In this document: positions 8,480 through 17,565 of the stretch, one piece after another
Position numbering within the stretch: the stretch's first letter is position 1
Layout: every line of letters begins with the position of its first letter
Assembly: GCA_026388255.1 (NCBI GenBank)
Contig: JAPLKC010000089.1
Location: forward strand, 124,001-188,000
Reading direction: 5' to 3'
Source of the DNA: Pseudomonadota bacterium
GTDB taxonomy: Bacteria; Desulfobacterota; Syntrophorhabdia; Syntrophorhabdales; Syntrophorhabdaceae
Length of the DNA: 64,000 nucleotides
Position numbers and translations under genes: made by a program
Notes under the pieces: model-generated
Seen by the model: only the letters and a program-made list of their open reading frames with translations
Told to the model about the DNA's origin: nothing
Databases searched by the model: none

Positions 8480-8962
8480 TCATCTAACTTCAAGAAGTCT
8501 GAACATTATTTCATTATTACTAATTTCCATAATACCCACTGTGCCAGGAGGATTTACAGGTTTTCTAAAAGAACCGGGGTTAAACATAACTATATTGCCC
8601 TTTTTTGCATGAAGCGGCATATGGGAATGGCCGAAAATGATGGCGTCAACCTCGTGAAATTCATTGGAAACAAGCGTTTCTACAAAATACGGCGGGCCCT
8701 TGCCATGCATAATCCCTATTTTCTTACCATTGATTTCTTCTATCCTTTTATACGGAAGTATGGCTTGCAATTCACGGCAATCCATATTCCCCCTGACAGC
8801 CTTCAGATCCCAATTACAGAGGTATTCATAAACCCCTATCCCTATCATGTCGCCTGCATGAATTATTATGTCTATATCTGAAAATATTGTTTTTATTGCC
8901 GATTTAAAGCTGTCCGTGGCTGTATCAAGGTGCGTATCAGAAAGAATCCCTATCTTTGTCAT
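8480..8962 (-). CDS. YfcE/MJ0936-type metallophosphoesterase
   Basis: A 160-residue calcineurin-like phosphoesterase with all metal-binding motifs: ILSDTH (5-10), HAGD, RGNMD, a histidine in IGIMHGKG, and FGHSHMP, followed by the family ending FNPGSFRKP. These small cytoplasmic enzymes use two divalent metals, often Mn, to cleave phosphodiesters; the natural substrate of most members is unknown. Upstream there is a possible promoter. The gene precedes the GH57 gene on the same strand but no functional link is evident. Confidence 0.85.
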   Translation of the reverse strand: MTKIGILSDTHLDTATDSFKSAIKTIFSDIDIIIHAGDMIGIGVYEYLCNWDLKAVRGNMDCRELQAILPYKRIEEINGKKIGIMHGKGPPYFVETLVSNEFHEVDAIIFGHSHMPLHAKKGNIVMFNPGSFRKPVNPPGTVGIMEISNNEIMFRLLEVR

Positions 8963-8971
8963 GCCTTATAT

Positions 8972-9000
8972 ACTCTATATAAAACAATCTTTCATGTCAA
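8972..9000 (-). promoter_or_regulatory. Possible sigma-70 promoter of the phosphoesterase gene
   Basis: Minus-strand TTGACA (8995-9000), a 17-base spacer and TAGAGT (8972-8977, four of six matches). It would give a leader of only a few bases, which is a point against it. Confidence 0.3.
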
Positions 9001-9165
9001 TGGGCTATCATTATAAAACCTCATGAACTAATATGCAGAACTCCGGCCAACGTCCATAAATCAACAACAATACAAAGTATGCACATTATATAAACACCAG
9101 AATTCTATACTATTGACAAAATGCTTAGGAACAGGCAGTGTAATAAGCATATCAAGGAGATTCGC

Positions 9166-9543
9166 ATGGAAGGAAGGGAAGATGCTGCCTGTAAAGACAA
9201 TTATTCAATTAAACCGCTGGAGCTTACAGAGATTAAAGCGGCCGGCGGCATCGAGATCACAGGAAATATATTCCTTCTGTCCCCTCAAGGATGCTGTGCG
9301 CAAACCGTACTGCCATTCTGGGCAAGAGTAATAGGTACTGTAAAAAACCAAGCTCAGCAAGAAATTATGATAAATATTACTGTAACGCTGTTCAACAATG
9401 AAAACGAAACGCTTGAAAAACACTCGGATATAATTATAGTTGACGCCGGACAAAAGGCTGAGTTTGATGTAAAGCTTCCGGTATATAATAAACATATGCA
9501 AAAATACTCCATAGAAGTTGAAGAAATAGACGAATTTATTTAG
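9166..9543 (+). CDS. Hypothetical protein with an FxLYD-like beta domain
   Basis: The start is the ATG at 9166, chosen because AAGGAG lies six bases upstream; a longer frame begins at 9121. The 125-residue product has no signal peptide. Residues from about 40 (FWARVIGTVKNQAQQEI) to the end have the strand pattern of an FxLYD-type domain: a sentence-like run of G-x-V-x-N-x-x, then VTLFNNENETL and a final DVKLPVYNK. Such domains are commonly found in lipoproteins or appended to other domains and have no assigned activity. It ends close to the convergent rsmG gene and is probably transcribed alone. Confidence 0.5.
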   Translation: MEGREDAACKDNYSIKPLELTEIKAAGGIEITGNIFLLSPQGCCAQTVLPFWARVIGTVKNQAQQEIMINITVTLFNNENETLEKHSDIIIVDAGQKAEFDVKLPVYNKHMQKYSIEVEEIDEFI

Positions 9544-9579
9544 TTCATACAGTGAGCGAGAAGGGATGGTTTCGGCAAC

Positions 9580-10290
9580 TTATGCTGCTGGAGGAGGCGA
9601 CCGGGTACCTGTCCACGGGTGTCCCGATAATTGTTTTCTATAAACGAAAAGCCGGTATTCCCTGTTACTTACTGGAAGGACATAAGGCATTACATAGTCC
9701 AATTCAAATCCCTGATATATTATCTGGTCTTCGCCCTTACCCTTTAGGACAAAAGCACAACCTCCAGTCCGAATATGCCTTCCCCCTTTTTCTAATATCG
9801 CTTCTATACTCCCGAATCCTTTTACAATAAGCGCATCTGCCTCTATAGGATCCAGTGTTTCTATCCTGCCGTGTAATGCTACAAAATTTTTCAGGTGCAT
9901 GGTTCTTTTTATATGTCTTTGGAATTGAATCTTTTTCAGACTTTTATCCACTGAAATGATTTTAAAATTTTCATTCAATATCGCAATAGGAATTGCAAGA
10001 ATCCCGCTGCCGGAACCTAAATCCAGAACGGATTTCTTTTCATGCATATATCCATATAGAAAAAATGCATCATATAATAGCTCGCTAACAATACGATTTA
10101 ATTCCTTCAGGCCGGTAAGGTTCATATGCTTATTCCATTTCTTAAGTTCAAGTGCATAAAAGCATAGGTCGTTTACTATCTTTTCATTGTACGGAATATG
10201 AAAAAAATTTAGCCCTTTCTGTATTATTTTGTCTAATTCCATCATACTTAAGGATAGCATAAAAAAATTTCTTCTGTTATAATTAAGCAT
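9580..10290 (-). CDS. rsmG: 16S rRNA (guanine-527 N7)-methyltransferase RsmG
   Basis: Recognised from WNKHMNLTG (52-60) and the SAM-binding loop LDLGSGSGILAIPIA, with the later LIVKGFGSIEAILE and GGCAFVLKGKG segments typical of RsmG/GidB. The enzyme methylates G527 of 16S rRNA using S-adenosylmethionine. Three in-frame ATGs (10290, 10260, 10245) could start it; the first overlaps the start of the divergent bamD-like gene by two bases and none has a good ribosome site, so the true start may be internal. The C-terminal tail after YRLFVYRKQ (HPWTGTRSPPPAA) is unusual and may be read-through of a small end rearrangement. Confidence 0.85.
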   Translation of the reverse strand: MLNYNRRNFFMLSLSMMELDKIIQKGLNFFHIPYNEKIVNDLCFYALELKKWNKHMNLTGLKELNRIVSELLYDAFFLYGYMHEKKSVLDLGSGSGILAIPIAILNENFKIISVDKSLKKIQFQRHIKRTMHLKNFVALHGRIETLDPIEADALIVKGFGSIEAILEKGGRHIRTGGCAFVLKGKGEDQIIYQGFELDYVMPYVLPVSNREYRLFVYRKQLSGHPWTGTRSPPPAA

Positions 10291-11539
10291 GCATAAATTG
10301 ATAATCCTCTTGATAGCATGTCTTTTAATGTTTTCATGCGCTTCTAAAACACCTAAAAAATCTGAAAACCCTGGTGATATTTACGTAGAGGGCGTCAATT
10401 ATTTGAAAATGAAAAAATATGATAAAGCTATAGAAGATTTCTCTTACATAAGGGAAAACTTTCCCTTTGACCCAATTTCTTTCATAGCATCGGTTAAGCT
10501 TGGCGATGTATACTTCGCAAAAAAAGAGTACTTTCTCGCATCAGGCGTATATGAAGATTTCTTTAGTACCCACCCTGAAGATGAAAATATCCCTTACGTG
10601 CTTACAAGGCTTTGCGAGTGTTATGAAAAGCTGTCCCTTTCTTTTGACAGGGACCAGGCATATACCTTAAAGGCAATTGAAAAGTATATTTATTTAAAAA
10701 ACCGTTTTTCTGCAAGCAGCTATGCAAAAGATATTGATTTAAAATTAAAGGTATTAAGCCAGAAGCTTGCCGACCGTGAGTTATATATCGGCGAGTTCTA
10801 TTACAGAACAGACCAGTATAATGCATCCATATTGAGACTTGAATATTTCCTGAAAAAATTTTCTTACGCTAAAGGCGTAGATAAGGCACTATTTTATTTG
10901 AGCATGGCATATAGAGCAATTGGAAATTTCCAAAAAAGCGATTTTTACTCGGATATCCTTAAAAAAGAATACCCGAAAAGTTTATTCGCAAAAACAACTA
11001 TAAGAGAAAGAAGAAGTCTTCAATTAGCAAAAACCGACAAAACATTGTTGTCTCTTGAAGGAAAAAATAAAAAGGAAATTGAATTAGGACCTCAACCAAT
11101 AAAGACAAAAACAGAGGAACAAGAAAGCAAGCTCGCCTTTTTTGATGAAACTAAGCCGATCGATATAGTTTCCGACACCATGGAAGGTTTTGACAAAGAA
11201 AAATATGTAATTTTCAAAGGAAGTGTTGTTGCAAAACAGGAAGATCTATTTATTTTTTCCGATATTATTGAAGCACATATGAATGAAGCTACAAATGAAA
11301 TAGAAAAGGCATATGCAAAAGGAAATGTTAAGATTGTTAAGAAAGAACGTACCGCGACATGCAATGAAGCAGAATTTAACAATACAAAAGCTGAAATCAT
11401 ATTAAAGGGCAACGTAATTGTATATTCCGGTTTGGATAAACTGACAGGTGAAGTTGTCACCTATTACGTTGATGATGACCGGGTAGTCGTCCAGGGTGAA
11501 AAAGAAAAGAAAGCGCGTATCACCGTAACACCGAAATAG
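10289..11539 (+). CDS. BamD-like lipoprotein fused to an LptA/OstA-like domain
   Basis: Residues 1-17 are a lipoprotein signal ending MFSC, with Cys17 the likely lipidation site. Residues 28-250 contain TPR repeats arranged as in BamD (YVEGVNYLKMKKYDKAIEDF, then three or four further helical pairs), the outer-membrane protein assembly factor. Residues 289-416 are a different fold: DIVSDTMEGFDKEKYVIFKG, AYAKGNVKIV and IILKGNVIVY are the successive strands of the LptA/OstA periplasmic LPS-bridge domain. A charged linker of about 35 residues joins them. BamD and LptA are normally separate proteins of separate pathways. There is no frameshift or stop between them, so the fusion appears genuine. 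Confidence 0.8.
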   Translation: MHKLIILLIACLLMFSCASKTPKKSENPGDIYVEGVNYLKMKKYDKAIEDFSYIRENFPFDPISFIASVKLGDVYFAKKEYFLASGVYEDFFSTHPEDENIPYVLTRLCECYEKLSLSFDRDQAYTLKAIEKYIYLKNRFSASSYAKDIDLKLKVLSQKLADRELYIGEFYYRTDQYNASILRLEYFLKKFSYAKGVDKALFYLSMAYRAIGNFQKSDFYSDILKKEYPKSLFAKTTIRERRSLQLAKTDKTLLSLEGKNKKEIELGPQPIKTKTEEQESKLAFFDETKPIDIVSDTMEGFDKEKYVIFKGSVVAKQEDLFIFSDIIEAHMNEATNEIEKAYAKGNVKIVKKERTATCNEAEFNNTKAEIILKGNVIVYSGLDKLTGEVVTYYVDDDRVVVQGEKEKKARITVTPK

Positions 11540-11616
11540 CTAAATTTGTCAGGTGCGGTTCCGGAAGGGGCATGAGTCTGTGCTCTTAGTTCTCTCAAGC
11601 AGGGTAAAGCCTGTGT

Positions 11617-12036
11617 CTACTTCAAAAAAGGGATTTCCTGATCCTTCACGTACACCAGTGCTTGGCATACAGCAATCAGGCTGTCACTATCCCTTACAAC
11701 AATATTGTACGAAGCCGTCCTCCTTGTTCTGTTTATCTCCTTGGATTCAGCCGTCAAAACAGCATTTTTCTTCGGCGCCTTCATATATGTAACATTCATA
11801 TTCAGGGCAACAGCAATATTCTCATGACTGTTCGACGATATTTCAAATGCTTCGTCTATCAACGAAAACAGTGCTCCGCCATGCGCATTTCCATAAATAT
11901 TATCCATCTTTTCTGTATACATCATCTCGCACAGGGCATAACCCTCTTCCACATCCTTCAACTTTATATCAAACAATTTAGCAAGAGGTTCTTCTCTGAC
12001 TTTTTTAAAATACACCTCTTTCTTTTTACTATCCAT
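11617..12036 (-). CDS. PaaI-type hotdog-fold thioesterase
   Basis: A 139-residue single-domain protein with the hotdog signature AHGGALFSLIDEAF (51-64), where the acidic Asp61 is the expected catalytic residue, and the following strand NMNVTYMKAPKK. PaaI-family enzymes hydrolyse acyl- or aryl-CoA thioesters as tetramers; the substrate cannot be inferred. It is separated from trxA by three bases and on the same strand, so it is probably the second gene of a trxA transcript. Confidence 0.8.
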   Translation of the reverse strand: MDSKKKEVYFKKVREEPLAKLFDIKLKDVEEGYALCEMMYTEKMDNIYGNAHGGALFSLIDEAFEISSNSHENIAVALNMNVTYMKAPKKNAVLTAESKEINRTRRTASYNIVVRDSDSLIAVCQALVYVKDQEIPFLK

Positions 12037-12039
12037 AGA

Positions 12040-12366
12040 TCAACCTAAAACTTTTTTAATCAGGTTATCAACATTCCCCTTTGGTTGGGCGCCGATAATT
12101 CTGTCAACAATTTCGCCCTTGTTGAAAAGGATAAGTGTAGGTATCCCTCTGATCCCATATTTTGCCGGAGTAGCAGGATTTTCATCGACATTCATCTTAA
12201 AAACCTTTATCTTTCCCTCATATTCTCCTGCAATTGTATCCAGTATCGGCCCCATGGTCTGGCATGGTCCGCACCATGTTGCCCAGAAATCAACAAGAAC
12301 CGGCAGGGTAGATTCAAGAACCACACCTGTAAACTCACTATCACTTACTGGCTTTGCATTACTCAT
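12040..12366 (-). CDS. trxA: Thioredoxin
   Basis: The 108-residue protein has the redox site WCGPC (31-35) in the context VDFWATWCGPC, and the cis-proline segment GIRGIPTLILF later. It is the usual length of bacterial Trx1 with no signal peptide, so it acts in the cytoplasm as a disulfide reductant with thioredoxin reductase (not in this window). The start ATG has AGAGGAGG upstream. A four-unit heptanucleotide array sits directly in front of that ribosome site. Confidence 0.95.
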   Translation of the reverse strand: MSNAKPVSDSEFTGVVLESTLPVLVDFWATWCGPCQTMGPILDTIAGEYEGKIKVFKMNVDENPATPAKYGIRGIPTLILFNKGEIVDRIIGAQPKGNVDNLIKKVLG

Positions 12367-12377
12367 AATTACCTCCT

Positions 12378-12405
12378 CTTTGACTTTTAGCTATCAGCGG
12401 TCAGT
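12378..12405. repeat. Degenerate heptanucleotide array upstream of trxA
   Basis: Read on the minus strand the units are ACTGACC, GCTGATA, GCTAAAA and GTCAAAG: four imperfect heptamers ending next to the trxA ribosome site. Same 28-base length as the perfect arrays elsewhere. Confidence 0.55.
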
Positions 12406-12477
12406 CCAAACATAGGCTGGAACAGGTTGTTGCCAACAATAAACAATTATATTTAATAATCCTTTTGTCCGTCTTTG

Positions 12478-14664
12478 TCAATCTTTGAACATTTTTAATC
12501 TTAATGAATTGCTAACAACAGATACAGAACTTATCATCATTGCAATTGCTCCATACATAGGTTCGAAGCGTATCCCGAAAAAAGGATAGAGTGCGCCGAA
12601 AGCTATAGGGATTCCGAGGATATTGTATATAAAAGCCCAGAACAGGTTTTCTTTAATGACCCAGAGGGTTTTCTTTGAAAGCTTAATAAGGCTCACAAGT
12701 TTCGAAAGCTGCCCCTTCATCAAAACAACGCCGGCAGACTCTATAGCTATATCGGTCCCTTTCCCCATTGCTACACCGACATCCGCTGTAGCTAAAGAAG
12801 GGGCATCGTTTATACCGTCACCGACCATAACGGTTATACCCTTTTTCTTATACTCTTCTACTATATTTGCCTTTTTATCCGGCAATACCCTGTAGAAATA
12901 TTTCTCAATGCCGACTTTTTCGCTTATTGTTCTTGCCCCTTCCATGCTATCGCCCGTTATCATAATTGACTCTATACCGGCCTTCTTTAACTCATTGATA
13001 ACTGCCCAAGATTCATCTCTTACTTTATCGCTGAATGCAATAATACCCATAAGGTTATCGTCATTCCAGATCAGAACAGGCGATGTCCCTTCTTTCTCTT
13101 TTTCATGGTATAGCACCTTTGCAGCGTCATAAAGCATATTGCCTGCTTCTTCATAAAGGGCGACATTACCGATAAAATAGTTTTTGCCGTTTATCTCCCC
13201 TGTGACTCCTTTGCCAGGTACAGCTTGAAAATTCTCAACTTTTTCTACATCAATATTTGATTCTTCAGCCTTTTTCCTCAACGCTTCAGAAAAAGGGTGT
13301 TCGGACTGTTTCTCAAGATTGTAGGCAACACTGAGTATTTGCGCTTCAGAAAAATCGTTGACCGGTAATACCTCGGAAAGTACGATAACACCTTGTGTCA
13401 ATGTCCCTGTCTTATCAAAAAGTACATATTTAGCTTTGCTGGTAAGCTCCAGGGCCTCAGCACTTTTAATCAGGATACCTTTCTTTGCGCCTACGCCCGA
13501 TGAAACCATAATCGCTGTCGGCGTTGCAAGACCAAGGGCACATGGACATGCAATAATCAGAACACTCACAAAGGATAAAAGGGCGTTTGTCAACTTAGGC
13601 TCAGGCCCGAAGATATACCACACAAAAAGTGCCCCTATACTGATAAGTATCACAATAGGGACAAATATGCCTGCCACCTTATCTGCAAGCCTCTGGACAG
13701 GGGCTTTTGTGAACTGGGCCTCTTCTACAAGACGGATAACCTTTGATAAAACCGTATCTTTCCCTATTCTTACTACTTTTACGATTATTGAGCCCTTACC
13801 GTTTATCGTTCCCCCAATCACCTCATCGCCCATGTCTTTGTGGACAGGTATGCTCTCGCCGGTAATCATGGATTCATCAATATATGTATTACCTTCCGCA
13901 ACCTCTCCATCTACTGGTACCTTTTCGCCGGGCCTTACCATTACCAGATCACCAACTTCAATGGTGTCAGTAGGCACCCTTGTTTCCTTGCCGTCTTTTA
14001 TCAAAGCACATTCTTTTGGCGACAGTTCGTAAAGCATCTTTATGGCAGTATAAGTCTTTGTTTTTGCTTTAGATTCAAGAAATCTTCCAAATAATATCAA
14101 TGTAATAATAGTTGCGCTGGAATCAAAGTAAGTGTCTGGTTTCATACCGGCGGATATAATAATATGCGGAAAAAATGTAACAAAAGTGCTGTAAAAAAAG
14201 GCAGCAGATGTCCCAACCGATATGAGGGTATTCATATCGGCAGCAAAATGCCTGAGATTAAGAACGGCAGGTATATGAAACCTCATGCCGAAATAGAACT
14301 GGACAGGCAATGTCAGCAGGAGAAGGATAAAATTGCTATAGGGAAGGACCATCCACATGGAAAAGACCATAACCACAACGCTGAAACATGCAGATAAAAT
14401 AAAATCTCTCTTTAGCTCTGACTCTTCCTTCTGCGCCCTTACTGTCACATCACTCTCTATATCTACATCATATCCGATATCACGGATAAGGGAAATAATA
14501 TCCCTGAGTTCGATATCGTTTTTTGGCATTATCACTGCTTTCTTCAGTGGGAAGTTAACGCGGGCTTCTTTAATATTGTCAAGCTTGTTTAATTCTCTTT
14601 CTATGCGGGCAGCGCATGCCGCGCAGTTCATACCGGTAATCGGAAGCTCAACTTTTTCTGCCAT
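12478..14664 (-). CDS. copA: Copper-translocating P1B-type ATPase
   Basis: Start set to the ATG at 14664 (MAEKVELPIT), which has AGAGGAGG just upstream; the longer frame to 14706 lacks one. The 728-residue protein has one N-terminal heavy-metal domain with GMNCAAC (metal-binding Cys14 and Cys17), the intramembrane CPC of IACPCALGLATP, the actuator TGES, the phosphorylation site DKTGTLT, the HP motif in QSEHPFSEAL, and GDGINDAP. Eight membrane helices are expected. It exports Cu(I) from the cytoplasm using ATP. No metal regulator gene adjoins it, and the promoter is not clear. Confidence 0.92.
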   Translation of the reverse strand: MAEKVELPITGMNCAACAARIERELNKLDNIKEARVNFPLKKAVIMPKNDIELRDIISLIRDIGYDVDIESDVTVRAQKEESELKRDFILSACFSVVVMVFSMWMVLPYSNFILLLLTLPVQFYFGMRFHIPAVLNLRHFAADMNTLISVGTSAAFFYSTFVTFFPHIIISAGMKPDTYFDSSATIITLILFGRFLESKAKTKTYTAIKMLYELSPKECALIKDGKETRVPTDTIEVGDLVMVRPGEKVPVDGEVAEGNTYIDESMITGESIPVHKDMGDEVIGGTINGKGSIIVKVVRIGKDTVLSKVIRLVEEAQFTKAPVQRLADKVAGIFVPIVILISIGALFVWYIFGPEPKLTNALLSFVSVLIIACPCALGLATPTAIMVSSGVGAKKGILIKSAEALELTSKAKYVLFDKTGTLTQGVIVLSEVLPVNDFSEAQILSVAYNLEKQSEHPFSEALRKKAEESNIDVEKVENFQAVPGKGVTGEINGKNYFIGNVALYEEAGNMLYDAAKVLYHEKEKEGTSPVLIWNDDNLMGIIAFSDKVRDESWAVINELKKAGIESIMITGDSMEGARTISEKVGIEKYFYRVLPDKKANIVEEYKKKGITVMVGDGINDAPSLATADVGVAMGKGTDIAIESAGVVLMKGQLSKLVSLIKLSKKTLWVIKENLFWAFIYNILGIPIAFGALYPFFGIRFEPMYGAIAMMISSVSVVSNSLRLKMFKD

Positions 14665-14852
14665 GCAACCTCCTCTTGCAAAATTAATATATGGAATATA
14701 AAGCACAAAACATAAAATAACAATACCACAACAAACATGGTACCGGCTTTGCAGATGGAGGAAGCAACATTAACACCTGATAATAGCATCAGTTCACAAA
14801 CTGCAAATAGAGGTTGACAATGGACATTGAACTATAATACCATGTAAATCTT

Positions 14853-15455
14853 ATGGAAAATCATAAACGATTCACAGTTATCCTGATATCCATTTTTATA
14901 ATAACATCAATAATTTACACTAATTTTTTTGTTACAAAAGCTTTTTGCAACAGTGATTACAAAAAAGAAATAATTATTAATGAAATTGTACAGTTTCTAA
15001 AAGATAAAAAAGTAAAATTGAGTGATAGCAAGTTGGAAAGTATGGCAACCACTGTATATGAAGAATCAAGATTATACGATCTGGATTACCGGCTTGTGCT
15101 CGCATTAATAAAAGTGGAGAGCAACTTCAGGCATAATGTGACATCCCGTGACGGGTCATGGGGATTGATGCAGATAAAGCCATCTCTCGCAAAATTTATT
15201 TCGAAGAGTACCGGTTTAGAATTTAAAAGCAAGAAGGATTTGCACGAGCCCGACAATAATATAAAACTTGGCACATATCATATTTCAAAACTTATGGAGG
15301 ACTTCGAAAACATCCATGCCGTGCTTTATGCATATAACGTAGGTCACAAAAAGGCGCGTGTTAGAATTAATAAAGAAAGTAAACCGAATACTCCGTTCAC
15401 CAGACGTGTATTAAAAGAATATCAGAAAAACACTGCTGTACTTCCGGAACCGTAA
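14853..15455 (+). CDS. Lytic transglycosylase (SLT domain)
   Basis: A 200-residue exported protein: an N-terminal hydrophobic segment (residues 9-32), then an SLT fold with ALIKVESNFR, where Glu89 is the catalytic acid, GLMQI (104-108) and AYNVG. These enzymes cut peptidoglycan glycan strands with formation of 1,6-anhydro ends, in the periplasm. It is convergent with the mot operon. The FlgJ protein of this genome lacks its muramidase domain, so this separate enzyme is a candidate for opening the wall for the flagellar rod; that is inference. Confidence 0.85.
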   Translation: MENHKRFTVILISIFIITSIIYTNFFVTKAFCNSDYKKEIIINEIVQFLKDKKVKLSDSKLESMATTVYEESRLYDLDYRLVLALIKVESNFRHNVTSRDGSWGLMQIKPSLAKFISKSTGLEFKSKKDLHEPDNNIKLGTYHISKLMEDFENIHAVLYAYNVGHKKARVRINKESKPNTPFTRRVLKEYQKNTAVLPEP

Positions 15456-15475
15456 TCGAAAGAATAACAACATAT

Positions 15476-16216
15476 TTACTGAGATAATAATTTATTCTCT
15501 GGCTGTTCTGCTTGACTTTTAGCTACAATGATTTCTATCCTTCTGTTTAAAGCCCGGTTCATCGTACTATCATTGTTCACTACCGGTCTGTATTCGGCAT
15601 AACCAGTTGCAGAGATCCTCTGGGGGGAAACACCACCTCTTTCGATGAGATGCCTTACTACCTCCGTAGCCCTTCTAACAGAAAGTTCCCAGTTGGATTT
15701 AAACTCATTGGTGTTAATAGGAACATTATCTGTATGTCCTTCTATCCTTATATGGTTATTTATCTGTTTTATAACAGGAATAATCTTGTCAAGCATCCTC
15801 TTTGCGCTGTCCTTTAGTTCAGCTTTACCTTCGTCAAAGAAGGCCTTATCCATTATTCTTATAACAATACCTCTTTCATCAGAAAAAACAGAAAAATTAT
15901 CCTTCAAGCCATTTGCCTGTGCCATTGTTTTAATCTCTTGCTCGATCTGTTTTTTTATCTCATTACTTGATACACTTTTGGCGGACATCAAGTCCAAAGG
16001 AGCAGTGCCGGAAACACTTCCTTTCTGTACAATCCCTGCGCCGCCTGTAAAAATTGTTTTAAGATGCGCCGAAACCTCCTGGTATTTCTGTCCATCCTGC
16101 TTTGAAAAAGTGTACATCATAATAAAAAAAGCAAGCAGAAGGGTTATAAGATCTGCATAGGTAAGAAGCCACCTCTCGGCGTTTTCGTGACCATCATCGT
16201 GTTTCTTCTTCCTCAC
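15476..16216 (-). CDS. motB: Flagellar motor stator protein MotB
   Basis: The 246-residue protein has one N-terminal membrane helix in ERWLLTYADLITLLLAFF; Asp22 is the ion-carrying residue. A plug/linker segment follows, then an OmpA/MotB peptidoglycan-binding domain with EGHTDNVPI and the terminal LNRRIEIIV. With MotA it forms the stator that couples ion flow to flagellar rotation. Its ATG overlaps the motA stop by four bases. I cannot say from sequence alone whether protons or sodium are used. Confidence 0.92.
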   Translation of the reverse strand: MRKKKHDDGHENAERWLLTYADLITLLLAFFIMMYTFSKQDGQKYQEVSAHLKTIFTGGAGIVQKGSVSGTAPLDLMSAKSVSSNEIKKQIEQEIKTMAQANGLKDNFSVFSDERGIVIRIMDKAFFDEGKAELKDSAKRMLDKIIPVIKQINNHIRIEGHTDNVPINTNEFKSNWELSVRRATEVVRHLIERGGVSPQRISATGYAEYRPVVNNDSTMNRALNRRIEIIVAKSQAEQPENKLLSQ

Positions 16217-16980
16217 AGGTCATCTCCGTTACGATTATTCGGCAGCAGGAAAGACAAAAGCTTCATCCTGATAACCCGTGGATTATCTCCCATGGCTAAT
16301 GAAATGACGCCCTCACTTATTATTTCAAGATATAGGGCTTCATCCTGATGCTTTACCTTCAGCTTATCGGATATAGGCAGATAAATAAGGTTTGCCAATG
16401 CAACCCCCCAGAGCGTAGCTATAAACGCGCTTGCTATGGATGCAGCCATATTCGAACTGTTTTCCATGTTACCGAGCGCATGAATTAATCCAAGAACCGT
16501 CCCTATAATGCCGAGGGTTGGTGAAAAACCGCCCAGTTTCTGAAAGAACGTTGCGCCCACCTTATGCCTTTCTTCTATATATGACATTTCTATCTCAAGG
16601 ATTTCCCGAATTTTATTGGTCTCGAAACCATCAATGGCAAGTTGGATCGCCTTTTTCAAAAATGAATCTCCAACATTCGACAAATCTTTTTCAAGGCTCA
16701 ATAGACCATTTTTCCTCGATTTCTGTGCAAGGTCATAGATAAGGTCAATCAACTGCTGCGGATTCAGCTTTTTCTCAAACAGTATAACCTTGAATAGTTT
16801 GGGTAAACTCATTAACTGGACAGAAGTTGTTGTTATGATTGCAGCACCGAAGGTACCGCAAATGACCAGAAGCATTGCCGGCCCCTGCAATAAAGATGAG
16901 ATATGTCCACCTTCCATTATAAATGAGACAAGCACTGCGCCGATACCAAGAACAAGTCCAAAAATTGTTGTAATATCCAT
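16213..16980 (-). CDS. motA: Flagellar motor stator protein MotA
   Basis: A 255-residue four-helix membrane protein opening MDITTIFGLVLGIGAVLVSF and containing the family signature GGFSPTLGIIGTVLGLI and the fourth helix ASAFIATLWGVALANL. The cytoplasmic loop between helices two and three would contact the rotor protein FliG. It is six bases downstream of the PilZ gene and overlaps motB, so stator synthesis is coupled to the c-di-GMP-related genes upstream. Confidence 0.93.
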   Translation of the reverse strand: MDITTIFGLVLGIGAVLVSFIMEGGHISSLLQGPAMLLVICGTFGAAIITTTSVQLMSLPKLFKVILFEKKLNPQQLIDLIYDLAQKSRKNGLLSLEKDLSNVGDSFLKKAIQLAIDGFETNKIREILEIEMSYIEERHKVGATFFQKLGGFSPTLGIIGTVLGLIHALGNMENSSNMAASIASAFIATLWGVALANLIYLPISDKLKVKHQDEALYLEIISEGVISLAMGDNPRVIRMKLLSFLLPNNRNGDDL

Positions 16981-16986
16981 ACGCCA

Positions 16987-17565
16987 TTAACCCGCTTGCT
17001 CTTTTCTGTAACGCAATAATTCTCTCTCTTTCGCAAATATGAAATTTATTAAGAGGTCCCTGTCGTCTTCGTTTATAGTTGCAAAAGTTAAGGCAATCTC
17101 CCAATTGGCAATCCCGTTTACCTTGACAGCCATACTTCTTACAACCTCACACAATGATGTAATTTTCGGGTAAGGAGGAAACGGTAATATTACCCTTAAT
17201 TCTACACGTTCTCCCTCATTAAGGTTAACATCTGTTGTGAATCTGACTCCCGCGCCGCTTATATTCACATTAATATATCTGCTGATATATAAACCGTCAT
17301 CCCTTGATCTGTTCAAAAGATCAATGATTATATCCAATTTTTTGTCTATCATCTTTATATATGAATATATCTGCCCCTTTTCTTTCTTATCTGTAGATAC
17401 AATTTCCTTTAGAAAATGCATTTCATTTATTTTATCTACAATCTGGGCAGAACCGTGCTTGACTGCATTCTCAAGATTTAAACACTCGTCATGATTTATT
17501 ATTCTGAACTCTATGGGAAGCCTGACCTCAACTCTGAAATACCCCCTGTTCTCATTCTTTTCCAT
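16987..17565 (-). CDS. PilZ-domain protein
   Basis: I use the ATG at 17565 (MEKNENRGYFRVEVRLP); a longer frame to 17589 exists. The first segment RGYFRVEVRLPIEF carries the arginine cluster resembling the PilZ RxxxR motif, and the C-terminal half has ISGAGVRFTTDVNLNEGERV, similar to the DxSxxG motif (here N-x-S-G-A-G). PilZ proteins bind cyclic di-GMP. The middle (residues 60-110) is a helical insertion. Directly upstream of motA-motB, it resembles stator-brake or YcgR-like arrangements in which c-di-GMP slows the motor. The N-terminal YcgR domain itself is not obvious. Confidence 0.7.
   Translation of the reverse strand: MEKNENRGYFRVEVRLPIEFRIINHDECLNLENAVKHGSAQIVDKINEMHFLKEIVSTDKKEKGQIYSYIKMIDKKLDIIIDLLNRSRDDGLYISRYINVNISGAGVRFTTDVNLNEGERVELRVILPFPPYPKITSLCEVVRSMAVKVNGIANWEIALTFATINEDDRDLLINFIFAKERELLRYRKEQAG

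Noticed and set aside
9113-9146. TTGACA and TAATAA before the 125-residue hypothetical gene
   Set aside because: Spacer of 22 bases; not a credible pair.
13358-14032. 224-residue plus-strand frame opposite copA
   Set aside because: It is the shadow of the copA reading frame; the copA motifs are on the minus strand and this frame has no ribosome site or recognisable domain.
14814-14838. TTGACA and TATAAT before the transglycosylase gene
   Set aside because: The spacer is 13 bases, too short for a sigma-70 promoter; neither box was taken as a promoter.
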